Notes: generated by a model not told the origin, from the letters alone. A stretch of 64,000 nucleotides of DNA from Bacteroidota bacterium (GCA_016707685.1 JADJHE010000003.1:1-64000), one strand, 5' to 3'. Positions 1 through 9,140 are shown, numbered from the stretch's first letter. Numbers and translations: made by a program.

Positions 1-357
1 AACACCACCGACACACACAACGAACGTATAGCAAAAATGACTTTCGCATCGGTGTATCCACTATGTTGCATAAGGTGGAAGAAAGGGCAGAACAAAGGAG
101 GAGTTACATCAAGTGATAACATGGCTTACGGGTTTCGACAACAAAAAAATAGCGCAATTAATAAGCGAAAATATAACGTTTGAGCAATTCTTCCAACAAG
201 CAAAATTAAATGCAAATGCGGGCTTAATTAAAGGCTTAATTTGCGGATATCGTAAAGTGAAATAGAAAACCCTTTAACCCAACAGGTTCGTTACCTCGAT
301 AAATTGGTAGATGAATTGGCCAAAGGAAAAAAGATGGAGAAGATTTTAAGAGCATAA
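1..357 (+). CDS. DUF2200 family protein, 5' end outside the window and frameshifted
   Basis: Read across frames, this stretch gives a recognisable DUF2200 protein of about 118 residues: NERIAKMTFASVYPL near the start, then GRTKEELHQVITWLTGFD, an ITFEQFFQQAKLN segment, GLICGYR, and a C-terminal part ending NPLTQQVRYLDKLVDELAKG then KKMEKILRA before the stop at 355-357. The frame changes near 60-85 and again near 263-270, where one G seems to be missing before AAATAG. The family is small, cytosolic and of unknown function. The first few codons lie before the window. Given the many similar indels elsewhere here, sequencing error is likelier than gene decay. Confidence 0.7.
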
Positions 358-382
358 AGATATTTTTATAAAATAACAACAC

Positions 383-913
383 ATGAACATACTCGCATTC
401 GGAGCATCTACCAGTAAAAAGTCCATCAACAAACAATTTGCAACATTTGTTGCCAATCAAATTAAAGGAAATACAATCGATGTTTTAGATTTAAATGATT
501 TTCCATTGCCTCTTTTCTCAGTCGATTTAGAAGCCGAAAGCGGTCACCCCGCTATCATCAACGATTTTATAAAAAAGCTCGAAAGTGCTGATTTAATTGT
601 TATTTCAATGGCCGAACACAATGGTGGTTTTACAGCAGCGTTTAAAAATTTATTCGATTGGACATCACGTGTAAAAGCAAATGTGTTTGAAAACAAAAAA
701 CTTTTTCTTGTCGCAACATCGCCTGGAGCACGTGGTGGAGCATCATCCTTAGAAGCCGCTGTAAATCGTTTTCCGCGCCATGGTGCCGAAATCATCGGAC
801 AGTTTTCATTACCAAAATTCAATGAAAATTTTAGTTCGGAAAATGGGATTATTAACGAAGAGTTGAGTGCCGCTTTTTTAAAGGAATTGAACAGTGTTAC
901 ATCAAAACTTTAA
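383..913 (+). CDS. NAD(P)H-dependent FMN reductase family protein
   Basis: This is a 176-residue flavodoxin-fold protein of the NADPH-dependent FMN reductase family (relatives of ChrR, YieF and ArsH). The N-terminal strand-loop FGASTSKKSIN is the FMN phosphate-binding loop; SMAEHNGGFTAAFKNLFDW is the second flavin-contacting segment, and TSPGARGG the third. Family members reduce quinones, azo dyes, chromate or free flavin in the cytoplasm; the substrate here cannot be told. It lies 25 bp after the DUF2200 gene and 8 bp before the acetyltransferase gene, so the three may be co-transcribed. Confidence 0.85.
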   Translation: MNILAFGASTSKKSINKQFATFVANQIKGNTIDVLDLNDFPLPLFSVDLEAESGHPAIINDFIKKLESADLIVISMAEHNGGFTAAFKNLFDWTSRVKANVFENKKLFLVATSPGARGGASSLEAAVNRFPRHGAEIIGQFSLPKFNENFSSENGIINEELSAAFLKELNSVTSKL

Positions 914-921
914 ATTAATTA

Positions 922-1472
922 ATGATTAACCCTATAGAATAAACACCCCACGGTTACTGCTTAAAAGCATTACTCCTGCACTCATAAATGAGCTCTTTAA
1001 AACCAAAAGCAAAGAAGAGTTATTCTTGTTTTTTAATCTGGATGAGGCCGGTTACGAACGTTTAAAAGAAATGAACGAGGCTGGAATGGAGAGCTTTAGA
1101 GTGGCTTTAGTTTACTTCCTTTTGATTGACAAAACAAACGGAAAAGTAATTGGTGAATGTGGTTTTCATTCCTGGAACAAAGCACACCACCGTGCGGAAT
1201 TGTATTATCACCTAAAAAACGATTCAGATAAACGAAAAGGATTTATGACCGAGGCTGTAAAAGAGGTTATTAAATTCGGTTTTAATGAGCTGCAATTGCA
1301 TCGTGTGCAAGCCTTGGTTGCTCATGATAACGTTCCCTCTATAAAGCTGTTAGAACGTTTTAAATTTACCAAAGAAGGTACATTGCGTGAAGACTATTTA
1401 GTGAATGGTAAAATGGAAGATTCGGAGTGTTATTCCTTACTCAAACACGAATGGGCTTCCACTAAAAAATAA
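922..1472 (+). CDS. GNAT family N-acetyltransferase, frameshifted near its start
   Basis: The gene encodes a ribosomal-protein-alanine-acetyltransferase-like GNAT protein (RimJ/RimL type, about 183 residues). ATG at 922 gives MINPIE and then a stop; the correct frame resumes near 946 as PRLLLKSITPALINELF, so one base appears missing around 937-946. The acetyl-CoA loop is DKRKGFMTEAVKEVI, followed by LHRVQALVAHDNVPSIKLLE, typical of the family. The C-terminal part (LREDYLVNGKMEDSECYSLL) is nearly repeated in a gene fragment at 8951-9061. The acceptor substrate is unknown. Confidence 0.8.
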
Positions 1473-1559
1473 CGGCTTTATTTTTGATGGAATTTGCACC
1501 GTGCGTTTTTTGTATAACTCAAAAGACGTTCTTTTTTTAAGATGTTGTAAATATGTTTG

Positions 1560-1568
1560 TAGCTTTGC
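1560..1568 (+). promoter_or_regulatory. Putative -7 element TAGCTTTGC
   Basis: TAGCTTTG fits the Bacteroidota -7 consensus TAnnTTTG and lies 8 bp before ATG 1576 and 35 bp before ATG 1603. A second match, TATGTTTG, is at 1552-1559. No TTG at the usual -33 distance is obvious, so support is modest. If transcription starts just after it, the downstream ATG at 1603 is the more likely start of the next gene. Confidence 0.35.
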
Positions 1569-1575
1569 ATCCTAA

Positions 1576-2031
1576 ATGTTGAGAAAAAACAGTCCCATAA
1601 AAATGAATAAACAAGGCTCTTTATTACTGCAAGCAGTTTTAAAGTATGGCTTCGTTTTCCTTTTTGGATTTTTCTTTTTCATCGGACAGTCTTCAACATT
1701 GGCGAACAACAAAGGCGAACAGAGCCTTGTTATCAAAGAAGCAACCTGTCGCCTATCTGAAGATTTATTCAATGGCTCTAACTCTCCCTTTCATCTTCCA
1801 TTTGAATCAACGCCTACACAAGATGAAAACGATACTCCTGATGAAAATGAACAGGAAGACGATTATAATGATAACAACAGCTCCTTTACAATCGCTTATA
1901 CAGCAGCGCTTTCGTCAAATTTTTCTCATTTATTAAAAAGTTGTTTTATCCAAACAACGCAATCTTTTCAGAACCGCACAAGGGTTCCCCTATTTATTCT
2001 CTACCATTCCTGGAAGAGTTTTCTTTCTTAA
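1576..2031 (+). CDS. Small acidic secreted protein upstream of RND efflux operon
   Basis: This ORF of 151 codons (142 from the internal ATG at 1603) starts with a clear hydrophobic export signal, KYGFVFLFGFFFFIGQSSTLA. An acidic low-complexity stretch rich in D, E and N follows (about residues 77-94), then a basic, aromatic C-terminus ending VPLFILYHSWKSFLS. I do not recognise a named family. Position and length suggest a periplasmic or secreted accessory of the efflux operon 114 bp downstream; an acidic segment could bind cations, but that is inference. ATG 1603 is the better start because the signal peptide then begins MNKQGS and it leaves room for the promoter-like sequence. Confidence 0.6.
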   Translation: MLRKNSPIKMNKQGSLLLQAVLKYGFVFLFGFFFFIGQSSTLANNKGEQSLVIKEATCRLSEDLFNGSNSPFHLPFESTPTQDENDTPDENEQEDDYNDNNSSFTIAYTAALSSNFSHLLKSCFIQTTQSFQNRTRVPLFILYHSWKSFLS

Positions 2032-2144
2032 TTAAACTTTAATCTTTTGATTTGCGTGCAATTCGCGCCTATCAACTTTTTTTAATGCTTCCAATTTAAT
2101 CGGAAGTTGTTTGTCTTATTCATTTACCTTAAATCCATTTTATT

Positions 2145-3230
2145 ATGACGAGAATATTCATTCTCCTTAGTGTAGCAAGCGTGTTTTTTTATACTAGCTG
2201 TACTAGCGAAAAACACGAAGAACAAGAGGAAACTAAATTTTTAGCGACTAGTCCGGTACAAAAAGACACCACCATTTTTCATGAGTATGTGGCGCAAATT
2301 CACTCCATCAGCCATATCGAATTAAGGTCCCAAGAAAGAGGATACTTACAAAACATTTATGTGGATGAGGGACAATTTGTAAAACAAGGGCAGCTCATGT
2401 TTCAAATTATGCCTTTGATTTACCAGGCCGAAACAAACAAAGCGCAAGCCGAAGCAAACTTTGCAGAAATTGAATACAAAAACACAAAGCGCCTTGCCGA
2501 TAGTAACATCGTTTCTTCTAACGAGCTTGCTTTAGCAAAAGCTCATTATGATAAAGTAAAAGCAGAACTTTCCTTAGCGCAAGCGCATTTGGGTTTCACC
2601 GAAATTCGTGCACCATTCGATGGTATTATGGGCCGCTTTAATGTTCGATTGGGAAGTCTTGTTGACGAAGGAGAGTTGCTTACAACCCTTTCGGACAATA
2701 GCAAAATGTGGGTGTATTTTAATGTTCCTGAGTCGGAATACCTCGATTATACCACCAAAGCAAAAGAAAAGAACCTACAACAAGTACAATTAAAGATGGC
2801 AAACAATCAACTGTTTGATCAAATGGGAGTAATAGAAACCATTGAAGCTGACTTTAACAATGAAACGGGAAACATTGCTTTTAGGGCAACCTTTCAGAAT
2901 CCAAACAAAATATTAAGACATGGAGAAACCGGCAATATTGAGATGCCAATTTCTTTAAAAAATGCGCTCATCATTCCTCAAAAATCAACATTCGATATTC
3001 TCGACAAAAAATATGTGTATGTAATTGATGAGAAAAATGTTGTGAAAGCACGACAAATCACTGTTGGTGGCGAAATGCCTCACATGTATGTTGTTACAGA
3101 AGGCTTAACCGCAAAGGATAAAATTCTTTTAGAAGGTTTGCGTAAAGTAAAAAACAACGATCAAATACATTATGATTTTTTAAATCCACAACATGTATTA
3201 AGCGAGCTAAATAATTTACACGCTGAATAG
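2145..3230 (+). CDS. RND efflux periplasmic adaptor (membrane fusion protein)
   Basis: This 361-residue lipoprotein has a signal peptide ending in a lipobox with Cys19 (FYTSC). The order is typical of HlyD/AcrA adaptors: barrel-sandwich/lipoyl half (ELRSQERGYLQNIYVDEGQF), a coiled-coil hairpin rich in A, E and K (about residues 95-150), second lipoyl half (FTEIRAPFDGIMGR), beta-barrel and membrane-proximal domains. It joins the inner-membrane pump to the outer-membrane channel. The pump gene starts 25 bp downstream and a TolC-like gene overlaps that, so this is a complete tripartite operon. The substrate cannot be predicted reliably. Confidence 0.92.
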   Translation: MTRIFILLSVASVFFYTSCTSEKHEEQEETKFLATSPVQKDTTIFHEYVAQIHSISHIELRSQERGYLQNIYVDEGQFVKQGQLMFQIMPLIYQAETNKAQAEANFAEIEYKNTKRLADSNIVSSNELALAKAHYDKVKAELSLAQAHLGFTEIRAPFDGIMGRFNVRLGSLVDEGELLTTLSDNSKMWVYFNVPESEYLDYTTKAKEKNLQQVQLKMANNQLFDQMGVIETIEADFNNETGNIAFRATFQNPNKILRHGETGNIEMPISLKNALIIPQKSTFDILDKKYVYVIDEKNVVKARQITVGGEMPHMYVVTEGLTAKDKILLEGLRKVKNNDQIHYDFLNPQHVLSELNNLHAE

Positions 3231-3255
3231 TCAATAAACTTAAAAACGATATATC

Positions 3256-6200
3256 ATGTTTAGTAAATTCATTCAAAGACCAGTACTGGCGATTGTATTA
3301 TCCCTTGGAATCGTTTTCCTTGGTTTAATGGCAATGAACACAAGTCCAGTCGCCCAGTTCCCCGATATTGCTCCTCCAAGGGTGAGCATATTCATCGAGT
3401 TTCCGGGTTCAAATGCTGACGTATTAATTAAATCTACAGTAACTATTTTAGAAAGAGCTATCAATGGTGTTCAAGGCATGCAGTACATTCTATCGGATGC
3501 AACAAGTGCCAGCGAAGCAACCATTGAAATTATTTTTGAACCGGGAACCGACCCCACCATTGCTGCATCGAGAGTAAAATCGAGGGTGGATCAAGTAATG
3601 ACCAACCTCCCTCCTTTGGTTCAACGAGAAGGTGTAATCATCACTCCCATTCAGCCAAGTATGTTGATGTATGTGAACCTTTACAGCACCGAAAAAAATG
3701 TTGATGAAAAGTTTTTATTCAACTATGCCAACACCTTTATTTTGCCCGAACTTAAAAGGGTAAGTGGAATGGGTAGAGCCGAGGCACTTGGTAGTAGATC
3801 ATTTGCAATGCGTGTTTGGTTAAACCCCGACAGAATGAGAGCCTATAACATCTCCACCGAAGATGTGCTTGAAGCAATTGACGAACAAAGTGTAATTGCA
3901 AGGCCTGGTCGCGTTGGTTTAAGTTCTGGAAAAACTGCTCAATCGCTGGAATATGTGCTTTCTTATAAAGGCTGGTACAACAAACCCGAAGAATACAAAG
4001 AGATCATCATTCGTGCAAATCCGGATGGAGAAATTTTAAAACTAAAAGACATTGCCGATGTAGAAGCGGGTAGCGAATTTGTGGACATCTACTCCAACAA
4101 AGATGGTTATCCCTCTACCTCCATCATTCTAAAACAAAACTCGGGCACCAATGCCAACAAAGTAATTGAAGAAGTAAAGGTAAAGCTGGAAGAACTAAAG
4201 AAAGATTTTCCTCCAGGAATGGATTATGAAATCAATTACGATGTATCCAAATTTGTGGATGCATCTATTGACAAAGTGCTTCACACCTTGTTAGAAGCCT
4301 TTATCCTTGTTGCTTTGGTTGTGTTTATTTTCCTTGGCGACTGGCGCTCTACGCTTATTCCAATTTTGGCCGTACCCGTATCACTCATCGGTACATTCAT
4401 GTTTATGCAATTGTTTGGATTAAGCATCAACCTTATCACCTTGTTCGCACTTGTTTTGGCGATTGGTATTGTGGTAGATGATGCTATTGTGGTGGTAGAA
4501 GCGGTGCATGCTAAAATGGAAGAAGAAAAATTATCGCTCTTTAAAGCGGTTAAAAAAGTGTTAAGCGAAATTAGCGGTGCCATTATCGCTATCACACTCG
4601 TAATGACTGCCGTGTTTGTTCCTGTGGCGTTTATGACCGGTCCCGTTGGTGTTCTTTATCGTCAGTTTTCAATTACAATGGCAACCGCTATTGTGCTTTC
4701 TGGAATTGTTGCACTTACACTTACCCCTGTTTTGTGTGCAATGATATTAAGAAACATGCATGGTGCACATAAAAAGAAAACCTTCATAGGAACCTTTTTA
4801 GATTGGTTTAACAGAGGTTTTGAAAAGATTACGAATAAATATACCCAGCTGCTAAAACGAATCGTTAATCGCAAAACAGTTACCCTAGGCATACTTTTAA
4901 TTTTTGTAGCCGGTATTTATGGTGTTACCAAAATTCTTCCTACAGGATTTATTCCCAACGAGGATCAAGGTCAAATTTATGCCATCATCCAAACGCCTCC
5001 GGGTACTACACTTGAAAGAACAAATGAAGTATCCAGAAAGCTTCAAAAAATAGCAAAAGAAGTTGATGGTGTTCAATCCGTTTCTTCACTTGCGGGTTTT
5101 GAAATTTTAACGGAAGGTCGCGGTTCAAACGCTGGAACATGTTTGATTAACCTTAAAGATTGGGCAGATAGAGAGCACAATGTCAAACAAATAATTGAAG
5201 AGCTGGAAGAAAAAACAAAAGACCTTCCTGCTGTTGTAGAATACTTTGAACCGCCAGCTGTTCCTGGTTATGGAACCTCTGATGGTTTCTCGCTTCGTTT
5301 GCTGGACAAAGGGAGTGATGTGGATTATCAGGAATTCGATAAAGTAAACAACGACTTCGTTGATGCCTTGAAAAAAAGAAAAGAGTTGAGCGGAATCTTT
5401 GCGTTTTACTCTGCAAAATATCCGCAATATGAACTTCTTGTCGACAATGCTTTGGCAATGCAAAAAGGTGTTTCTATTGGAAAAGCAATGGAAAACCTGA
5501 ATGTATTAATTGGAAGTACCTACGAACAAGGGTTTATTCGATTCAACAATTATTACAAAGTGTATACACAAGCCGCTCCTGAATTCAGAAAACAGCCATC
5601 CGATCTTTTAAATTTCTTTGTAAAAAACGATCGCGATGAAATGGTTCCTTACTCGGCCTTTATGAAAATTAAAAAGACAGAAGGGCCAAATGAAATATCG
5701 CGCTATAACTTGTATACATCTTCCTTAATCAATGGAATGCCTGCACCAGGCTATTCATCGGGGGATGCATTAAAAGTAATCAAAGAGGTTGCCCAACAAT
5801 CGTTACCAAAAGGATATGATATTGCTTGGGAAGGATTGTCGTACGATGAAGCACGAAGAGGAAACGAAGCACTGTATATTTTCATGGTGGTTTTGCTTTT
5901 TGTTTACTTGGTTCTATCGGCTCAATACGAAAGCTTTTTACTGCCTCTTGCTGTATTGCTTTCCATTTTCCCCGGAATCTTCGGCTCCTTTATGCTTTTA
6001 AAGGTGATGGGATTAAGTAATGATGTTTACGCACAAGTAGGCTTAATTATGCTTACCGGACTGCTCGGTAAAAATGCCGTACTGATTGTTGAATTTGCTG
6101 TTCAAAAACACAACAAAGGAGCATCTGTTTACGAATCGGCAATTGAAGGAGCGCGAGCGCGTTTCCGACCAATTCTTATGACCTCCTTTGCGTTTATTGC

Positions 6201-6492
6201 TGGTTTAATTCCTTTGGTAATAGCAACAGGACCGGGTGCTGTAGGAAATCATACCATTGGCGCATCGGCACTTGGAGGTATGTTGTTCGGGACTGTTTTT
6301 GGTGTAATCATCGTTCCCGGCTTGTATTACATTTTCGCAAAAATGTCGGAAGGAAGAAAATTAATAAAAGAAGAAGACGAAAATCCTTTAACAGAAAACA
6401 TTATGGAAAGCAATTCAGAAGAATCGTTTACAAAAAAGGTAACAGAAATCGTAACTAAAACGCTAAACAAAAATGACAACAAAAATAATTAA
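3256..6492 (+). CDS. RND multidrug efflux inner-membrane transporter, HAE1/AcrB family
   Basis: The protein has 1078 residues, close to the usual length for hydrophobe/amphiphile RND pumps. It begins MFSKFIQRPVLAIVLSLGIV, the first membrane helix. The proton-relay helix 4 motif GIVVDDAIVVVEAV carries the paired Asp residues, and the second half has LTGLLGKNAVLIVEFAV with the expected Lys. Large periplasmic porter and docking domains follow helices 1 and 7. The charged C-terminal tail (KEEDENPLTEN onward) is longer than in AcrB. It is driven by proton motive force and pumps lipophilic drugs, dyes or bile-like compounds. Its last 20 bases overlap the TolC-like gene, suggesting translational coupling. 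Confidence 0.95.
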   Translation: MFSKFIQRPVLAIVLSLGIVFLGLMAMNTSPVAQFPDIAPPRVSIFIEFPGSNADVLIKSTVTILERAINGVQGMQYILSDATSASEATIEIIFEPGTDPTIAASRVKSRVDQVMTNLPPLVQREGVIITPIQPSMLMYVNLYSTEKNVDEKFLFNYANTFILPELKRVSGMGRAEALGSRSFAMRVWLNPDRMRAYNISTEDVLEAIDEQSVIARPGRVGLSSGKTAQSLEYVLSYKGWYNKPEEYKEIIIRANPDGEILKLKDIADVEAGSEFVDIYSNKDGYPSTSIILKQNSGTNANKVIEEVKVKLEELKKDFPPGMDYEINYDVSKFVDASIDKVLHTLLEAFILVALVVFIFLGDWRSTLIPILAVPVSLIGTFMFMQLFGLSINLITLFALVLAIGIVVDDAIVVVEAVHAKMEEEKLSLFKAVKKVLSEISGAIIAITLVMTAVFVPVAFMTGPVGVLYRQFSITMATAIVLSGIVALTLTPVLCAMILRNMHGAHKKKTFIGTFLDWFNRGFEKITNKYTQLLKRIVNRKTVTLGILLIFVAGIYGVTKILPTGFIPNEDQGQIYAIIQTPPGTTLERTNEVSRKLQKIAKEVDGVQSVSSLAGFEILTEGRGSNAGTCLINLKDWADREHNVKQIIEELEEKTKDLPAVVEYFEPPAVPGYGTSDGFSLRLLDKGSDVDYQEFDKVNNDFVDALKKRKELSGIFAFYSAKYPQYELLVDNALAMQKGVSIGKAMENLNVLIGSTYEQGFIRFNNYYKVYTQAAPEFRKQPSDLLNFFVKNDRDEMVPYSAFMKIKKTEGPNEISRYNLYTSSLINGMPAPGYSSGDALKVIKEVAQQSLPKGYDIAWEGLSYDEARRGNEALYIFMVVLLFVYLVLSAQYESFLLPLAVLLSIFPGIFGSFMLLKVMGLSNDVYAQVGLIMLTGLLGKNAVLIVEFAVQKHNKGASVYESAIEGARARFRPILMTSFAFIAGLIPLVIATGPGAVGNHTIGASALGGMLFGTVFGVIIVPGLYYIFAKMSEGRKLIKEEDENPLTENIMESNSEESFTKKVTEIVTKTLNKNDNKNN

Positions 6493-7902
6493 CAGAGCTA
6501 TCGTTGTTGCTCTAATAACCGCGTTTTTAGGGGGCTGTGTTCCTGTTTTAAAAAACACAAAAACGCTAAACAAAGAAGTTCCTTCGAGTTATAACAGCTC
6601 GAAGGACACTGTTACTATCGCGAAAATAAAGTGGAAAGACTATTTTTCTGATGCCAACTTAATTGCGCTCATTGATACTGCTCTAAAAAATAATCAAGAG
6701 CTAAACATCATGCTGCAAGAAATTCAAATCAGCAAAAACGAGGTAAGGGCGCGCAAAGGAGAATACCTTCCTTTTGTTGGCTTACAAGGTGCTGCTGGTC
6801 TAGAAAAGCTTAGTAAATACACTTGGAGAGGGGGCGTTGAAGACAATTTAAATGTAACAAACAATCCCGAAGCGATTGAATCACAATCCGATTTTATGCT
6901 TGGACTTGGTGCCTCTTGGGAAATCGATGTTTGGAAAAAATTGCGCAACGCTAAAAATCAGCTGTCTACAAGTATTTATCAAGTATTGAAGGCAAAAATT
7001 TTATGGTAACAAACCTGATTGCTGAAATTTCGAATAGCTATTATGAGTTGATGGCTTTGGATAATATGCTCGATATTTTGCAAAAGAACATGCAAATTCA
7101 AAGCGATGCACTCAAAGTAATAAAGGAACAAAAAAACGCTGCAAAAGTAACGCAGCTTGCTGTAAACAGGTTTGAAGCACAGCTACTAAACACTCAAAAT
7201 CTTCAGTACGGTATTAAGCAACAAATTGTAGAAACAGAAAACCGTATTAACTTTTTAACCGGTCGCTTTCCAAAGCCTATTGAACGCAATTGGAAATCGT
7301 TTTTCGATTTAGCAACCGATTCTATTCAAGCAGGGATTCCTTCTCAATTGCTAGCAAACAGGCCCGATATCAGACAAACAGAAATGGATTTAGCTGCAGC
7401 TAAACTGGATATAAAAGTTGCTCGCGCTAATTTTTATCCATCCTTCAAAATCACAGCAGGAGCCGGTTTTCAAGCATTTAATCCTTCTGTGCTAATTAAT
7501 CCTCAATCGATTATTTATACGCTTGCTGGTGATTTGGTGGCGCCATTGATAAATAGAAATGCTATTAAAGCAAACTATTATACTGCAAGCGCGAAACAAA
7601 TTCAAGCGGTTTATAATTATGAAAAAACCATTTTAAATGCACACATCGATGTGCTCAATCAGCTTTCGAAGATTGATAATTTTGGAAAAAGTTATGATGT
7701 AAAATCGAAAGAAGTTGATTTGCTAAATCAATCAATAGGCATCTCTAATAATTTGTTTCAATCAGCACGAGCAGATTATATGGAAGTGTTGTTAACACAG
7801 CGCGAAGCGCTGGAATCAAAACTTGAGTTGATTGAAATTAAAACAAAACAAATGAATGCAAAAATTGGAATTTACAAAGCTTTAGGTGGCGGCTGGAACT
7901 AA
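6473..7902 (+). CDS. TolC/NodT-family outer-membrane efflux lipoprotein, frameshifted
   Basis: Two adjacent frames together encode a 476-residue OprM/NodT-type channel. The signal peptide ends in lipobox LGGC with Cys22. The first part (to about 6982) contains the OEP repeat helices, VRARKGEYLPFVGLQGAAGL and LGASWEIDVWKKLRNAK. The second part resumes SIEGKNFMVTNLIAEISNSY and runs to KIGIYKALGGGWN. The break lies in ATCAAGTATTGAAGG, where one missing base restores the frame, so a sequencing deletion is likely. It forms the exit duct for the adaptor and pump encoded just upstream and ends the operon, 18 bp before a strong terminator. Confidence 0.88.
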
Positions 7903-7919
7903 ATTCAATAAACAAAAAA

Positions 7920-7950
7920 GCCCCAAGCAACGTGTTGCTTGGGGCTTTTT
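7920..7950 (+). terminator. Rho-independent terminator of the efflux operon
   Basis: An 11-bp perfect stem (GCCCCAAGCAA / TTGCTTGGGGC) with loop CGTG is followed by a T-run from 7946. It sits 18 bp after the TolC-like stop codon. Confidence 0.9.
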
Positions 7951-7972
7951 CATTCGTTTTTTTACTCTTATT

Positions 7973-8023
7973 CTACTTCATCCCTTTGCGTTCTCTCCAA
8001 ATTTGGTTGAATGATTTAGGTGC
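7973..8023. repeat. 51-bp direct repeat, copy 1
   Basis: This copy matches 9090-9140 at 49 of 51 positions (differences at repeat positions 10 and 16, both silent in the lutB-like frame). The two copies are 1117 bp apart in the same orientation. Identity ends at TTTAGGTGC on the right; on the left it starts at the stop codon of the lutB-like frame. Confidence 0.85.
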
Positions 8024-8047
8024 TTTGAGCGCTTCTTCTTCTTTTTT
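7973..8047 (-). pseudogene. 3' tail remnant of a lutB-like gene
   Basis: Read on the minus strand, about 24 codons and a stop (complement of 7973-7975) encode KKEEEALKAPKSFNQIWRER plus KGMK. The last 16 residues equal the C-terminus of the intact LutB-like protein at 9090-10472, but the residues before them differ (EEEALK against the RRDLPQV of the intact protein). No other part of a lutB gene is present. It is therefore a tail left by recombination, probably from a paralogue or a diverged copy. Its upstream edge runs into the T9SS protein gene that reads the other way. Confidence 0.65.
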
Positions 8048-8071
8048 TTTATAATACTTATTAATTGCTCT

Positions 8072-8950
8072 TTGTCTTCATTGGGACAGACTCCAGATTA
8101 TTTTGCAAATGACCCAAAGTGGGTTTGTGGACTATGGAACTCTAACCAGTGGAGCCCTCCATACATCGCTTCTACATCTACCTATGTGTACTATTTAAAT
8201 GGCGATACAACAATAAATGGGAAAATTTATCATCGTTTATTTTCAAGGGGCGAAACTGTTTTTGCCGGACCCATAACATCTATAAGCTTTGATAGCTTTA
8301 CCGGTCATTTCTTAAGACAGCAAAATAAAGATATTTATTCCCTTGTTGACACAACAGAAAGCTTGTTGGTTAGTTATAACTATGCCTTAGGCGATACGGT
8401 TAGGGGTTCTATTTTTCAGGCTTGTGGCTTTAATCAAGCTACCATCCAAAAAATTGATTCTGTATTAATAAACACTTCTTTTAGAAAGGTTTTCTATTTA
8501 GATTCTGTGGCGGGTCCATTATTTACAGAGGGGGTCGGCCATCAACTCGAAACCAATAGTTCAATAGGAGAATTTATTTTTCCCTTATGCCAAGGGGTCG
8601 GTTTTGATTATACAATTTCTTGTTTTGGCTTTGGAAACACCGCCTATTGGGACTCGCAAGGTTCGGGGGGTAATTGTTTTTTAAATCTTAGTGTTTCGGA
8701 AAAAGAAAGCCCAGAAAAAACAGCTGTTTTTCCTAACCCTTCTTCCGGTTCTGTTTGGGTTTCTTTTGAAAAAACACATCCGTCTGTTTCTGTTGTTATT
8801 TATAATGTTTTAGGACAGGAAATTGATAGAAAAACCTATTCAAACACTTCAAAAATTAATCTAGATTTTGATGGTCCACGAGGAATTTATTATCTCGAAA
8901 CCCTTTTTGACAATAAAGAAAAAAGCACGCTTAAATTCATTAAACAATAA
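8072..8950 (+). CDS. T9SS-sorted secreted protein lacking a normal start codon
   Basis: The frame gives 292 residues from a TTG at 8072, but it is open further upstream (to about 8015) without ATG. The codons just before 8072 read FFIILINCSLSSLGQTPDYF, which looks like the core and cleavage region of a signal peptide. Its start was thus probably lost where the frame meets the lutB-like tail. The body has no domain I recognise. Residues about 218-292 are a type A T9SS sorting domain (AVFPNPSSGSVWVSF, YNVLGQEI, RGIYYLETLF, ending KFIKQ). If expressed, it would be surface-anchored or released. It could be a dead gene despite the long open frame. Confidence 0.65.
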   Translation: MSSLGQTPDYFANDPKWVCGLWNSNQWSPPYIASTSTYVYYLNGDTTINGKIYHRLFSRGETVFAGPITSISFDSFTGHFLRQQNKDIYSLVDTTESLLVSYNYALGDTVRGSIFQACGFNQATIQKIDSVLINTSFRKVFYLDSVAGPLFTEGVGHQLETNSSIGEFIFPLCQGVGFDYTISCFGFGNTAYWDSQGSGGNCFLNLSVSEKESPEKTAVFPNPSSGSVWVSFEKTHPSVSVVIYNVLGQEIDRKTYSNTSKINLDFDGPRGIYYLETLFDNKEKSTLKFIKQ

Positions 8951-9061
8951 AACGTTTTACGCGAAGATTATCTGTTAAATGGTAAAATGGAAGACTCCGA
9001 ATGTTATTCTTTGCTTAAACACGAATGGGAATTAACAAAATACCCCCCCTCCAACAACTAA
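8951..9061 (+). pseudogene. 3' fragment of a GNAT acetyltransferase gene
   Basis: Directly after the T9SS protein stop codon the frame reads NVLREDYLLNGKMEDSECYS, then LLKHEWELTK and a stop at 9059-9061. The acetyltransferase at 922-1472 has LREDYLVNGKMEDSECYSLL and KHEW at its C-terminus, so this is the tail of a close paralogue whose first 150 or so codons are absent. A/C-rich simple sequence (about 9043-9082) lies between it and the lutB-like gene. Confidence 0.75.
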
Positions 9062-9089
9062 CAACCAACAACTATCAACAAGCCTTCCC

Positions 9090-9140
9090 CTACTTCATTC
9101 CTTTACGTTCTCTCCAAATTTGGTTGAATGATTTAGGTGC
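9090..9140. repeat. 51-bp direct repeat, copy 2
   Basis: This is the second copy of the repeat at 7973-8023 (49 of 51 identical) and forms the true 3' end of the intact LutB-like gene on the minus strand. Confidence 0.85.

Noticed and set aside
2090..2108. Small hairpin CTTCC/GGAAG before the RND adaptor gene
   Set aside because: A 5-bp stem with a 9-base loop and no T-run is too weak to call an attenuator or terminator.
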